Below are positions 6,808-13,761 of a DNA stretch of 23,355 bases, piece by piece. The notes under the pieces were generated by a model, which saw only the letters and a list, made by a program, of their open reading frames with translations, searched no databases and was not told where the DNA came from. How positions within the stretch are numbered: position 1 is the first letter of the stretch; every line of letters starts with the position of its first letter. Both the position numbers and the translations under genes were made by a program. Source of the DNA: an uncultured Collinsella sp. (GTDB taxonomy: Bacteria > Actinomycetota > Coriobacteriia > Coriobacteriales > Coriobacteriaceae); the NCBI GenBank assembly GCA_900541785.1, contig UQKY01000029.1, forward strand, positions 1 to 23,355. The letters run 5' to 3'.

Positions 6808-7776
6808 ATGAACGCACACGATCTGATCAAAGAGGCAATTGCCGAGAAAGGCAAGTTCGACAGCGTCTACTGGATTGCTTGCGGTGGCTCCATGATCGAT
6901 TTGATCCCGGCCCATGAGCTTCTGCAGCGCGAGGCAACCACCTTCACTTCGTATATCTATACGGCTCGCGAGTTCGATATCATGCGTCCGCGTCGTCTGG
7001 GCGAGAAGTCCCTGGTCATCGCTTGTAGCCACAGTGGCAACACCCCCGAGGTCGTCGAGGGCTGCGAGATTGCCCTTGCTGCCGGCGCTACGGTGATCGC
7101 CCAGACCGACAACGCTGGATCCAAGATCGACTCCGGCAAGTGGACCACGTGGGTCTACCCGTGGGGCGAGGGCGTGCCGCAGGCCGAGGTCCCCGCTGGC
7201 ATTTCGCTGTCGCTTGCGGCCGAGCTGCTCGATCAGCAGGAGGGCTACGCCGATCTTGCCGATATGTATGCCGGTATCGCCGAGATGGATAAGATTCTTC
7301 CCCCGGCACGCGAGAAGGTAAATGCCGAGCTGGGCGATCGCTTTGCCAAGCTTTGCCAGGAGCACGAGTTCTTCTACATTCTGGGCAGCGGTCCCAACTT
7401 TAGCCAGACCTACGGTTTCGCTATCTGCTCTCTTATGGAGATGCAGTGGCAGCACTGTAGCTACATCCACTCCGCCGAGTACTTCCACGGTCCCTTCGAG
7501 GCTACTCAGGATGGCGTTTTTTACTTCCTGCAGATGGGCTCCAGCGAGTGCCGTGCTATGGACGAGCGCGCCCTGGCGTTCCTTAAGACGCATACCGATA
7601 CGCTGATGGTGCTCGATGCCAAGGAGTACGGTATGGAAGCCGTGCCGGCGAGCGTTCGTGCCTATCTGGACCCGGTGCTGTTCTACGCCATGAACTGCGA
7701 GCTGCGTGCTGCACGCGGCAAGGTGTTTGATCACGATCCCGATTTCCGTCGCTATATGGGTGTTGTCGAGTACTAG
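6808..7776 (+). CDS. frlB: FrlB-like fructosamine-6-phosphate deglycase (SIS domains)
   Basis: A 322-residue cytosolic protein with two sugar isomerase (SIS) domains, expected to split a 6-phosphofructosyl-amine into glucose 6-phosphate and the free amine. It shows YWIACGGSM, then SHSGNTPEVVEG (about 74-85), which marks the first SIS phosphate-binding loop. The second half has FYILGSGPNFSQTYGFAICSLMEMQW and HSAEYFHGPFE, with a Glu at about 224 and a His at about 227, in the region where FrlB/FraB enzymes carry active-site acids and bases. The C-terminus DHDPDFRRYMGVVEY closely follows E. coli FrlB. Length is near the family value of about 340. AGAAAGGA (6793-6800) supports the ATG at 6808. 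It is followed after 14 bases by the kinase gene. The specific amine partner is inferred. Confidence 0.9.
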   Translation: MNAHDLIKEAIAEKGKFDSVYWIACGGSMIDLIPAHELLQREATTFTSYIYTAREFDIMRPRRLGEKSLVIACSHSGNTPEVVEGCEIALAAGATVIAQTDNAGSKIDSGKWTTWVYPWGEGVPQAEVPAGISLSLAAELLDQQEGYADLADMYAGIAEMDKILPPAREKVNAELGDRFAKLCQEHEFFYILGSGPNFSQTYGFAICSLMEMQWQHCSYIHSAEYFHGPFEATQDGVFYFLQMGSSECRAMDERALAFLKTHTDTLMVLDAKEYGMEAVPASVRAYLDPVLFYAMNCELRAARGKVFDHDPDFRRYMGVVEY

Positions 7777-7790
7777 AAGGGGCAAAGGCC

Positions 7791-8654
7791 ATGGCATTTA
7801 ACGTTAACGCGCTCGGATTTGGCGACAATGTCGTCGACCGCTACGAGCATATCCACACCATGTATCCTGGCGGCAACGCGGTGAACTTCGCCGTTTATGC
7901 CAAGAAATGCGGTGCCGCACGCTCCGCATACATGGGCATTTTTGGCAATGACGCCGCTGCCGAGCATGTCATTGCAAGCCTCGAGGATGAAGGTATCGAG
8001 CTTGACAAGTGCGAGCAGATGATCGGCGAGAACGGAGCGGCTCGCGTGACCGTCGTTGACGGTGACCGTGTCTTCCTCGGCTCCAACGAGGGCGGTATCC
8101 GTGGCGATGCGCGCTATGTCCTCGATCGCTTTGACCTTTCGTACATGAAGCAGTTCGATGTGGTTCATTCGGGAAACTATTGCTTTACCGAGCGCGAGCT
8201 GCCCAAGTTGAAGGCTGCGGGCGTCACGGTCTCTTTTGACTTTTCGGACGACTCTACCGACGAGTACTACGAGCAGATTGCGCCCTACGTCGATTTTGCT
8301 TTCTTTAGTGCGGCGGATGCCGCGAGTGAGGACGAGATTCGCGAGCGTTTGGCATGGGTGAAGGGCCTGGGTCCGCGTTTTGTGTCGGCTACGGCGGGCG
8401 CCGAGGGCTGCATTGCTTACGACGGCGAGCGTTATTACCGCCAGCTGGCTAAACCGGTAACGGACATGAAGGACACCATGGGGGCGGGCGACTCGTTCCT
8501 CACCTCGTTTTTGATGTGCTATCTCGATTCCGCCAAGCGCGGTGAGGATGGCGCCGAGGCCATCGAGCGCGCGCTCGACTTTGCTGCCGGGTTTGCCTCG
8601 ACCGTGTGCGGCATGGAAGGTTCTTGGGGCCACGGAGCACCAATCGTCGAATAG
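7791..8654 (+). CDS. frlD: FrlD-like fructosamine 6-kinase (PfkB family)
   Basis: A 287-residue ribokinase/PfkB-family kinase predicted to phosphorylate the C6 hydroxyl of a fructosyl-amine, giving the substrate of FrlB. Motifs match E. coli FrlD: GFGDNVVDRY near residue 9, MYPGGNAVNFAVYAKKCG (24-41), FDFSDDS (149-155), TAGAEGC (201-207) and DTMGAGDSF (228-236) with the catalytic Asp at 234. The protein is about 25 residues longer than E. coli FrlD, mostly at the C-terminus. AAGGGG (7777-7782) precedes the ATG. It is the last gene of the operon; no clear intrinsic terminator follows, and a MITE-like element starts 45 bases after the stop. Confidence 0.92.
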   Translation: MAFNVNALGFGDNVVDRYEHIHTMYPGGNAVNFAVYAKKCGAARSAYMGIFGNDAAAEHVIASLEDEGIELDKCEQMIGENGAARVTVVDGDRVFLGSNEGGIRGDARYVLDRFDLSYMKQFDVVHSGNYCFTERELPKLKAAGVTVSFDFSDDSTDEYYEQIAPYVDFAFFSAADAASEDEIRERLAWVKGLGPRFVSATAGAEGCIAYDGERYYRQLAKPVTDMKDTMGAGDSFLTSFLMCYLDSAKRGEDGAEAIERALDFAAGFASTVCGMEGSWGHGAPIVE

Positions 8655-8698
8655 CCGAGCTGTCCCGGGGAGCTGTATTGGTGCCTTCCCGTGACTCG

Positions 8699-8928
8699 GT
8701 GGTCAAAAAAAGCCAAATATGAGTACTGTGACTAATTTAGTCGCAGCAAAATCGACCCCTTCAGACGTGATTTGAGCGTTTGGAGGGGTTTAAGATTGCG
8801 AAAATGCAGGATGAGTGACTGTAAAAGTGTTAGTTAATGGACAATCGTAGATTATTCTGGTGGTCGGAAAGCTCAGAGTAATGTATCCATTTCGCTAGCA
8901 GTACTCATATTTGACGTTTTTTGACCAC
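8699..8928. mobile_element. MITE-like 230-bp element with 30-bp terminal inverted repeats
   Basis: The ends 8699-8728 and 8899-8928 are inverted copies matching at 28 of 30 positions. They share GTGGTCAAAAAA at the outer edge and CAAATATGAGTACTG at the inner edge. The inside is AT-richer than the neighbours and contains two further hairpins: 8726-8746 around GACTAATTTAGTC, and 8754-8790 in which CCCCTTCAGACG pairs with CGTTTGGAGGGG. There is no transposase and no clear target-site duplication. It fills the gap between the convergent frlD and tatD-family genes and ends 5 bases from the latter's stop codon, so it may also work as a two-way terminator. Short ATGAGTACT reading frames start in each end but lack ribosome sites. 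Confidence 0.7.
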
Positions 8929-8933
8929 AGGGG

Positions 8934-9716
8934 TTAGCGAAGGCTAAAAACAGAGTGTGCATTCGCTAAAACCGCCGACTCGATGCGCTTTGCGTCACAG
9001 TTTTTGAGTGAGGCAATGCGCATCGAGGTCCTTGCGAGCGATCTGATGAGCGACTGCGCGCTTGTTTCTGTGTTTGCCTCCGCCGGCGCATCGGTTTCGA
9101 GCAGTAAACGATCGAGTGGAATCTGTCGTGCGTATTCGTGTCCTCGTTTAGATGCGAGCATGCGTTCGTTGACGGAAAAATAACAGCCCGCATTACGCGC
9201 GCGGACGAGTTCGTCCGAAGTACCGCTAAACCAGTGGAAGATGATAGCGGGGGAGTCGGAGTTTGGGATGAGTAGTCCATGCGATTCGAGGACGTCCAGT
9301 ACGGCTCCTGCCGAACGAACGGCATGAATTGATATCACGCGTCCGGTAAGAGGATGCTGCACGAGCGCATCGCAGAGCCGGTTAAGTGCCTGTATTTGTA
9401 GCGGCTCACTTCCAGCAAAGCGCGCGGAAAAGTCGAGTCCGACTTCGCCGATGTAGCGCTCTTGGGCAGCAACTTCGCAAAGCAGATTGACTTCGGTAGG
9501 ACCGCAGTGACCGTCGGCGAGCCACCAGGGGTGAAGCCCAACGCCGGCGATGATACTTGGTTGGCGACAGGCGCGCTCGTTTGCGGCCGAAAAGTCGCGC
9601 GGATTGACGCCGCAGTCAAATAGACCCAAGCCCAGCGCCGTCGCCTCATCGGCAACGGCGTCCGGGTGAGCCATTAAATTAAGGTGGCAGTGTGCGTCAA
9701 ATAACCGGGGCTCCAT
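8934..9716 (-). CDS. TatD-family metal-dependent hydrolase/DNase
   Basis: A 260-residue TIM-barrel hydrolase of the TatD family, whose members act as metal-dependent deoxyribonucleases or deacylases. Metal ligands are visible: FDAHCHLN (His 9, His 11), IGEVGLD (Glu 91), SIHAVR (His 131), FHWFSG (His 161) and LLLETDAP (Asp 209). Length and motif order are normal. The start ATG (complement of 9714-9716) follows the upstream tcdA-like stop by 14 bases, so both are probably one transcript. The 3' end almost touches the MITE-like element. The in vivo substrate is not deducible; a TatD-type 3'-5' exonuclease role in DNA repair is the usual assignment. Confidence 0.92.
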   Translation of the reverse strand: MEPRLFDAHCHLNLMAHPDAVADEATALGLGLFDCGVNPRDFSAANERACRQPSIIAGVGLHPWWLADGHCGPTEVNLLCEVAAQERYIGEVGLDFSARFAGSEPLQIQALNRLCDALVQHPLTGRVISIHAVRSAGAVLDVLESHGLLIPNSDSPAIIFHWFSGTSDELVRARNAGCYFSVNERMLASKRGHEYARQIPLDRLLLETDAPAEANTETSAQSLIRSLARTSMRIASLKNCDAKRIESAVLANAHSVFSLR

Positions 9717-9730
9717 CTCGGTGCGCTCCG

Positions 9731-10528
9731 CTAGTCCAGACGTTGGCCATCGGAGCGCACGCGCTCAGTGCCGCGGCCGCTGATCTGGCGGATAACCTCG
9801 CCGGCAATCATCTGACCCATGATGGGCGGCATAAAGCTGGCGGTTCCGAGCTCGGTGCGCTCGTGGATGTTGGAAGGGTCGCGGGGCTGTGTCTTAACCG
9901 ATTCCTCGCAGCTAAACAGCACATGCAGGCTCTTGATTCCGCGCTTCTTGCATTCTTTGCGCATGATGCGGCTCATGGGGTCACGTACCGTATCGAAAAT
10001 GTCGGCAAAGCGGAGGCACTCGGGATGGAGCTTGTTGGCCCCGCCCATGGAGCTAACCAAACGAATGTCGTGGTCCTGAGCATATTTGGCAATGGTGAGC
10101 TTGGCCGAGATGGTGTCGATGGCGTCGACGACGTAGTCGAGCTTGCCGTCCGTCTGCTCCAAAACGCTCGCGAAGAACTCGTCGATGTTGTCGCTCAGCA
10201 GGTATTCGGTGCGTTTGATAACGGTGGCGGTGGGATTGATGTCGTGGATCATGGCTTCCATAACATCGACCTTGCGCTTGCCGATGGTGCTGTGAAAGGC
10301 GATAGCCTGGCGATTGATATTGCTGGGCGCGACGATGTCCTTGTCCAGAATGACGAAATGACCAATGCCGCCGCGGGCGAGTGCCTCGCAGCAGTTGGAG
10401 CCCACGCCTCCGCAGCCGAGCACCAACACCGTAGCATCGGCGAGCTTATCGAGTGCCTCGCGGCCCATGATGATCTCGAGCTTGGTGTCGCGTGTCTCGA
10501 TGGCGGCTGCGGCAGCGGTTTCGGTCAT
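9731..10528 (-). CDS. tcdA: tRNA threonylcarbamoyladenosine dehydratase
   Basis: A 265-residue E1-like ThiF/MoeB-fold enzyme. TcdA uses ATP to cyclise t6A at tRNA position 37 to ct6A. Seen are RLE-like entry IIMGREALDKLADATVLVLGCGGVGSNCCEALARGGIG (nucleotide-binding GxGGVGS at 38-44), LDKDIVAPSNINRQ (62-74), the adenylation segment YVVDAIDTISAKLTI and SSMGGANKLHPECLRFADIFDTVRDPMSRIMRKECKKRGI, which is characteristic of TcdA. The start follows GGAGG with normal spacing. A perfect TATAAT lies upstream on the same strand. The first ten residues are an Ala/Glu-rich tail not needed for the fold. It is co-directional with the tatD-family gene. Confidence 0.92.
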   Translation of the reverse strand: MTETAAAAAIETRDTKLEIIMGREALDKLADATVLVLGCGGVGSNCCEALARGGIGHFVILDKDIVAPSNINRQAIAFHSTIGKRKVDVMEAMIHDINPTATVIKRTEYLLSDNIDEFFASVLEQTDGKLDYVVDAIDTISAKLTIAKYAQDHDIRLVSSMGGANKLHPECLRFADIFDTVRDPMSRIMRKECKKRGIKSLHVLFSCEESVKTQPRDPSNIHERTELGTASFMPPIMGQMIAGEVIRQISGRGTERVRSDGQRLD

Positions 10529-10572
10529 AAATATCCTCCGATGGGGAAGCAGGTCGTGTTTTAGCTATCGCC

Positions 10573-10578
10573 ATTATA
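10573..10578 (-). promoter_or_regulatory. -10 box of the tcdA promoter
   Basis: Perfect TATAAT on the minus strand, about 45 bases ahead of the tcdA-like start. The -35 region at 17 bases spacing (reading ATCGCA) is poor, so only the -10 is offered. Confidence 0.55.
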
Positions 10579-10643
10579 GGTAATCGCCCATAGGTTGCGA
10601 TGGCGTTTGCTTTGATGTGGTTTGAAGCATTGCGATTAGATAA

Positions 10644-10673
10644 TTAGACAAACATCTAAATATCGAGTATAGT
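10644..10673 (+). promoter_or_regulatory. Promoter and overlapping operator of the arsR-sdpI pair
   Basis: TAGACA (10645-10650) and TATAGT (10668-10673) are 17 bases apart, a strong promoter. The inverted repeat TTAGA-6-TCTAA (10644-10659) covers the -35 box, and a further TTAGAT copy lies at 10636-10641. An AT-rich dyad over the -35 fits autorepression by the ArsR/SdpR-type protein encoded next. Confidence 0.7.
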
Positions 10674-10707
10674 ATGCACGTCATGAGAGATGATGAGAGG
10701 AGGTCTT

Positions 10708-10986
10708 ATGCCGGGAGAGGGTTTTAAGGCGCTGGCCGATCCTACACGGCGTCACATTTTGGAACTGCTGCGCGAGGGCAATTGCACGGCCGGGGAGCTT
10801 GCCGAGCATTTTGACATCAGCAAGCCGTCGTTGAGCCATCACTTGGCGACGCTCAAAAACGCCGGGTTGGTGACCGACGAACGTCATGGCCAAAACATCG
10901 TTTACAGCTTAAACACCACCGTCATGCAGGACTTGATCGGTTGGTTTATGGGCTTTACAAACACGGAAGGTGATAAGGATGAATAA
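10708..10986 (+). CDS. ArsR-family autorepressor (SdpR-like)
   Basis: A 92-residue winged-helix regulator. FKALADPTRRHILELLREGNCTAGELAEHFDISKPSLSHHLATLKNAGLVTDERHGQNIVYSLN covers the whole ArsR helix-turn-helix and wing. No metal-binding ELCVC motif is present in the recognition helix, so it belongs with SdpR-type rather than arsenic-sensing members. GAGGAGG (10697-10703) selects the ATG at 10708 over an ATG at 10690. It overlaps the next gene by 8 bases, typical of translational coupling, and that partner is an SdpI-like membrane protein. In Bacillus, SdpI can sequester SdpR at the membrane. Whether that happens here is inference. Confidence 0.9.
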   Translation: MPGEGFKALADPTRRHILELLREGNCTAGELAEHFDISKPSLSHHLATLKNAGLVTDERHGQNIVYSLNTTVMQDLIGWFMGFTNTEGDKDE

Positions 10987-11683
10987 CGAAAACAAGGGCA
11001 TTCACGCCACGGGGGTATCGTCGCGCGTGTGGGCCATGCTTGTTGTGGTCTGCGCTATTAATGTTGTAGCGCACCTCATGGTGATGCCGAGCTTGCCTGC
11101 ACAGATTCCCACGCACTGGGGCGCGAACGGCGCCGTCGACGGTTGGGGTCCTAGTTGGATGGCCTCCGCGCTCGGCGTGCTGCCTCTGGCGCTTCTCGCA
11201 ATGTTCCGCATGGTGCCGCGCATCGACCCCAAGGGCGAGGCATATCGAACCTCGGGCAAGTTCTACCAGGGCTTCGTAATCGCCTTCACCTTGTTCATGT
11301 GCGCCATAAGCTGGCTGGGAGAGCTTACGGTCTGGGGCGTAGTGCCGGCGGTCGGTTCGGTTAACGTGCTGATTTCCGGTGTTGTCGGTTTGCTGTTCAT
11401 CGGCGTATGCAACTACTTGCCGCGTGTGAAGCGGAACTATACGCTCGGTATCAAGACACCCTGGGCGCTTGCCGATCCCGAGAACTGGCGCCGTACGCAG
11501 CGTTTTGGCGGCGCCTGCTTTATGGTGCTGGGTATTGGCCTGATTGTGATGGGCGTGGCAGGCAGCGTGCTTTTGAGTGAAGTCGTCGCCGCGGTGATTG
11601 CGGCTCTGGCGTTTGGTTCGGTTGGAGCCGTTTACGTCTACTCGTATCTGTTGTGGCGCAAATCGCAGCGAGCCGCTCGTTAA
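10979..11683 (+). CDS. SdpI/DUF1648-family integral membrane protein
   Basis: A 234-residue multi-pass membrane protein. The N-terminal half carries a DUF1648 signature, PSLPAQIPTHWGANGAVDGWG, after a first membrane helix (VWAMLVVVCAINVVAHLMVM). The C-terminal half has the SdpI signature NYTLGIKTPWALADPENWRRTQRFGG followed by two hydrophobic helices ending near YVYSYLLW. SdpI in Bacillus subtilis gives immunity to the cannibalism toxin SdpC and signals to SdpR. No sdpABC-like toxin gene is found in this window, so this may be a stand-alone defence or envelope-stress pair. The ATG at 10979 overlaps the regulator gene, with GGAAGG (10965-10970) as ribosome site. Confidence 0.9.
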   Translation: MNNENKGIHATGVSSRVWAMLVVVCAINVVAHLMVMPSLPAQIPTHWGANGAVDGWGPSWMASALGVLPLALLAMFRMVPRIDPKGEAYRTSGKFYQGFVIAFTLFMCAISWLGELTVWGVVPAVGSVNVLISGVVGLLFIGVCNYLPRVKRNYTLGIKTPWALADPENWRRTQRFGGACFMVLGIGLIVMGVAGSVLLSEVVAAVIAALAFGSVGAVYVYSYLLWRKSQRAAR

Positions 11684-11749
11684 GGTTGCGGAAAACTAGC
11701 GTACGCAGTTCATAGTATGTTCCGGGGGACTTTTCCCAGGTAGTATTAG

Positions 11750-11776
11750 GGGGTGTGGGCAACCATGCCCCTTTTT
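11750..11776 (+). terminator. Rho-independent terminator after the sdpI-like gene
   Basis: GGGGTGTGG (11750-11758) and CCATGCCCC (11763-11771) form a 9-bp stem with two G-U pairs around a GCAA tetraloop, followed by TTTTT. It lies 66 bases after the stop and about 90 before ettA. Confidence 0.8.
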
Positions 11777-11867
11777 CGTTACGTTTCAGAGCTGGTTCCC
11801 TCATTTCGTTTCCACTAAAGCGAATCAAGAATAGGGAAACAGCAGGTAGAAAGGATAGAACAGGCAA

Positions 11868-13547
11868 ATGGCAGAGTTTATCTACCAGATGTATCAGGCT
11901 CGCAAGGCCCATGGCGACAAGGTAATCCTTGACGACGTGACCCTGAGCTTCTACCCCGGTGCCAAGATCGGCGTCGTGGGTCCCAACGGCATGGGTAAGT
12001 CGACCCTGCTCAAGATTATGGCCGGCATCGAGGAGGTCTCCAACGGCGATGCCAGGCTCACTCCCGGCTACACCGTGGGCATCCTGCAGCAGGAGCCGCC
12101 GCTCGACGACGACAAGACCGTCATCGAGAACGTGCGCATGGCGTTTGGCGATATGATCGCCAAAGTCGATCGCTTCAATAAGATCGGCGAGGAGATGTGC
12201 GACCCGGATTGCGACATGGACGCCCTCATGGCCGAGATGGGCAAGCTCCAGGACGAGATCGACGCCGCCGACGGCTGGGATATCGATTCCAAGCTCGGCC
12301 AGGCCATGGACGCCCTGCAGCTGCCCGATTCCGACATGCCGGTCAACGTGCTCTCTGGCGGCGAGCGCCGTCGCGTGGCCCTGTGCAAGCTGCTGCTCGA
12401 AGCTCCCGACCTGCTGCTGCTCGACGAGCCCACGAACCACCTGGACGCCGAGTCGATCCTGTGGCTCGAGCACTTCCTGCACAACTACCAGGGCGCGGTG
12501 CTTGCCGTCACGCACGATCGCTACTTCCTGGATAACGTTGCCGAGTGGATCTGCGAGGTCGACCGCGGTCACCTTTATCCCTACAAGGGCAACTACTCCA
12601 CGTATCTGGAGACCAAGGCCGCCCGTATCGAGGCGCAGGGCAACCGCGACGCCAAGCTCGCCAAGCGCATGGAGGCCGAGCTCGAGTGGGTACGCAGCTC
12701 GCCCAAGGCTCGCCAGGCAAAGAACAAGGCCCGTCTGGCTCGCTACGAGGAGATGGAGGCCGAGGCCCGCGCAAGCCAGAAGCTCGACTGGACCGACATC
12801 CGCATCCCTGTGGGCCCGCGTTTGGGCAACAAGGTGCTCGAGGCCCATCATCTGCACAAGGAGTTCGATGGCCGTGTGCTCATCGACGACCTATCATTCA
12901 TCCTGCCGCGCAACGGCATCGTGGGCGTCATCGGTCCCAACGGCGTCGGTAAGACCACGCTGTTCAAGACGATTGTGGGTCTGGAGCCGCTGACTTCGGG
13001 CGAGCTCGAGGTGGGTGAGACCGTCAAGATCTCCTATGTCGATCAGAACCGTTCTGGCATCGACCCTGACAAGAACCTGTGGGAGGTCGTCTCGGATGGC
13101 CTGGACCACATGATGGTCGGTGAGACCGAGGTTCCGAGCCGTGCTTATGTGGCGAGCTTTGGCTTTAAAGGCCAGGACCAGCAGAAGCGCGCCGGCGTAC
13201 TCTCCGGTGGCGAGCGCAACCGTCTGAACTTGGCGCTTACGCTCAAGCAGGGCGGCAACCTGCTGCTCCTCGACGAGCCCACGAACGATCTCGACGTCGA
13301 GACGCTGTCCTCGCTCGAAGCGGCGCTGCTCGAGTTCCCGGGCTGCTCGGTGGTCATTAGCCACGACCGTATGTTCCTGGACCGCGTCGCCACGCACATT
13401 CTAGCGTGGGAGGGCACCGACGAGAATCCGGGCAACTGGTATTGGTTTGAGGGCAACTTCGAGGCCTATCAGGCCAACCGCATCGAGCGCCTTGGCGAGG
13501 ACGCAGCCCAGCCGCATCGTATCCACCGTAAGCTGACGCGCGACTAG
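11868..13547 (+). CDS. ettA: Energy-dependent translational throttle protein EttA (ABC-F)
   Basis: A 559-residue ABC-F ATPase with no membrane domain, close to E. coli EttA (555 residues). EttA binds the ribosomal E site and gates the first elongation step according to ADP/ATP ratio. The first nucleotide-binding domain has GPNGMGKST (38-46), LSGGERRRVAL and LLLLDEPTNHLD, then VTHDRYFLD. The linker between domains (about 250-310) is charged and helical (RMEAELEWVRSSPKARQAKNKARLARYEEM), the P-site tRNA interaction motif. The second domain has GPNGVGKTT, LSGGERNRLNLAL, LLLLDEPTNDLD and ISHDRMFLD. AGAAAGGA precedes the ATG. Codon use is strongly biased, fitting high expression. The leader also contains a possible TTCCCT/AGGGAA stem (11796-11838). 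Confidence 0.96.
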   Translation: MAEFIYQMYQARKAHGDKVILDDVTLSFYPGAKIGVVGPNGMGKSTLLKIMAGIEEVSNGDARLTPGYTVGILQQEPPLDDDKTVIENVRMAFGDMIAKVDRFNKIGEEMCDPDCDMDALMAEMGKLQDEIDAADGWDIDSKLGQAMDALQLPDSDMPVNVLSGGERRRVALCKLLLEAPDLLLLDEPTNHLDAESILWLEHFLHNYQGAVLAVTHDRYFLDNVAEWICEVDRGHLYPYKGNYSTYLETKAARIEAQGNRDAKLAKRMEAELEWVRSSPKARQAKNKARLARYEEMEAEARASQKLDWTDIRIPVGPRLGNKVLEAHHLHKEFDGRVLIDDLSFILPRNGIVGVIGPNGVGKTTLFKTIVGLEPLTSGELEVGETVKISYVDQNRSGIDPDKNLWEVVSDGLDHMMVGETEVPSRAYVASFGFKGQDQQKRAGVLSGGERNRLNLALTLKQGGNLLLLDEPTNDLDVETLSSLEAALLEFPGCSVVISHDRMFLDRVATHILAWEGTDENPGNWYWFEGNFEAYQANRIERLGEDAAQPHRIHRKLTRD

Positions 13548-13550
13548 ATC

Positions 13551-13577
13551 GTTACGCGGTTTTCCAAACCGCGTAAC
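13551..13577. repeat. 12-bp perfect hairpin directly after ettA
   Basis: GTTACGCGGTTT (13551-13562) and its complement (13566-13577) flank a TCC loop, starting 3 bases after the ettA stop. No T-run follows on either strand. A related GTTACGCAAC-type sequence at 13700-13709 could pair with its first arm, so two mutually exclusive folds are possible. Confidence 0.65.
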
Positions 13578-13590
13578 TGCTCGACGCTGC

Positions 13591-13690
13591 GCGGGTCGCA
13601 AGCACCCCATCTTGCCGTTCAAGCCGTCGCTCGCGTACCGAAGTACGCGTCGCTCCTCTTTCACGGCAACCTGGGGCACTTGCGGCCCGC
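13591..13690 (-). repeat. Large structured palindrome (copy A of the GTGAAAGAGGAG element)
   Basis: An imperfect inverted repeat about 100 bp long: GCGGGTCGCAAG (13591-13602) and CTTGCCGT at the left, ACGGCAA and CTTGCGGCCCGC at the right. Inside is a 7-bp hairpin (13632-13649) that on the minus strand has a stable C(TTCG)G loop. The minus strand also carries CGTGAAAGAGGAG (complement of 13653-13665), repeated exactly at 23315-23327. It follows the minus-strand gene's terminator. It could be an RNA, an extragenic repeat family, or a protein-binding DNA structure. Confidence 0.6.
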
Positions 13691-13721
13691 TCGCTGTTGG
13701 TTACGCAACATCAACAAATAA

Positions 13722-13757
13722 AAACGGCTCAAATCCTGATTTGGATTTGAGCCGTTT
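13722..13757 (-). terminator. Terminator of the acidic-protein gene
   Basis: Perfect 15-bp arms AAACGGCTCAAATCC (13722-13736) and complement (13743-13757) with a 6-base loop. On the minus strand the stem is followed by a T-rich tail; on the plus strand only TTT follows. It begins 4 bases after the minus-strand stop codon and may also stop ettA transcripts. Confidence 0.85.
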
Positions 13758-13761
13758 GTCG

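Noticed and set aside
8719..8775. 18-codon frame ATGAGTACT... inside the MITE-like element, and an 11-codon counterpart from the other end
   Set aside because: No ribosome binding site before either, and the ATG lies in the inverted repeat itself, so sharing of the first codons is explained by the repeat.
11723..11737. GGGGGACTTTTCCC, which looks like a eukaryotic kappaB site
   Set aside because: Irrelevant in a bacterium. At most a weak dyad upstream of the terminator.
11520..12857. Long open frame antisense to ettA and the sdpI-like 3' end
   Set aside because: It mirrors the codon pattern of the strongly biased ettA gene, has no ribosome site, and its translation shows no family motifs.
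13401..13679. Minus-strand frame running from the palindromic element into the ettA 3' end
   Set aside because: It reads through two strong hairpins and overlaps ettA codons. The shared KEE residues with the right-end copy come from the common 13-base DNA core.
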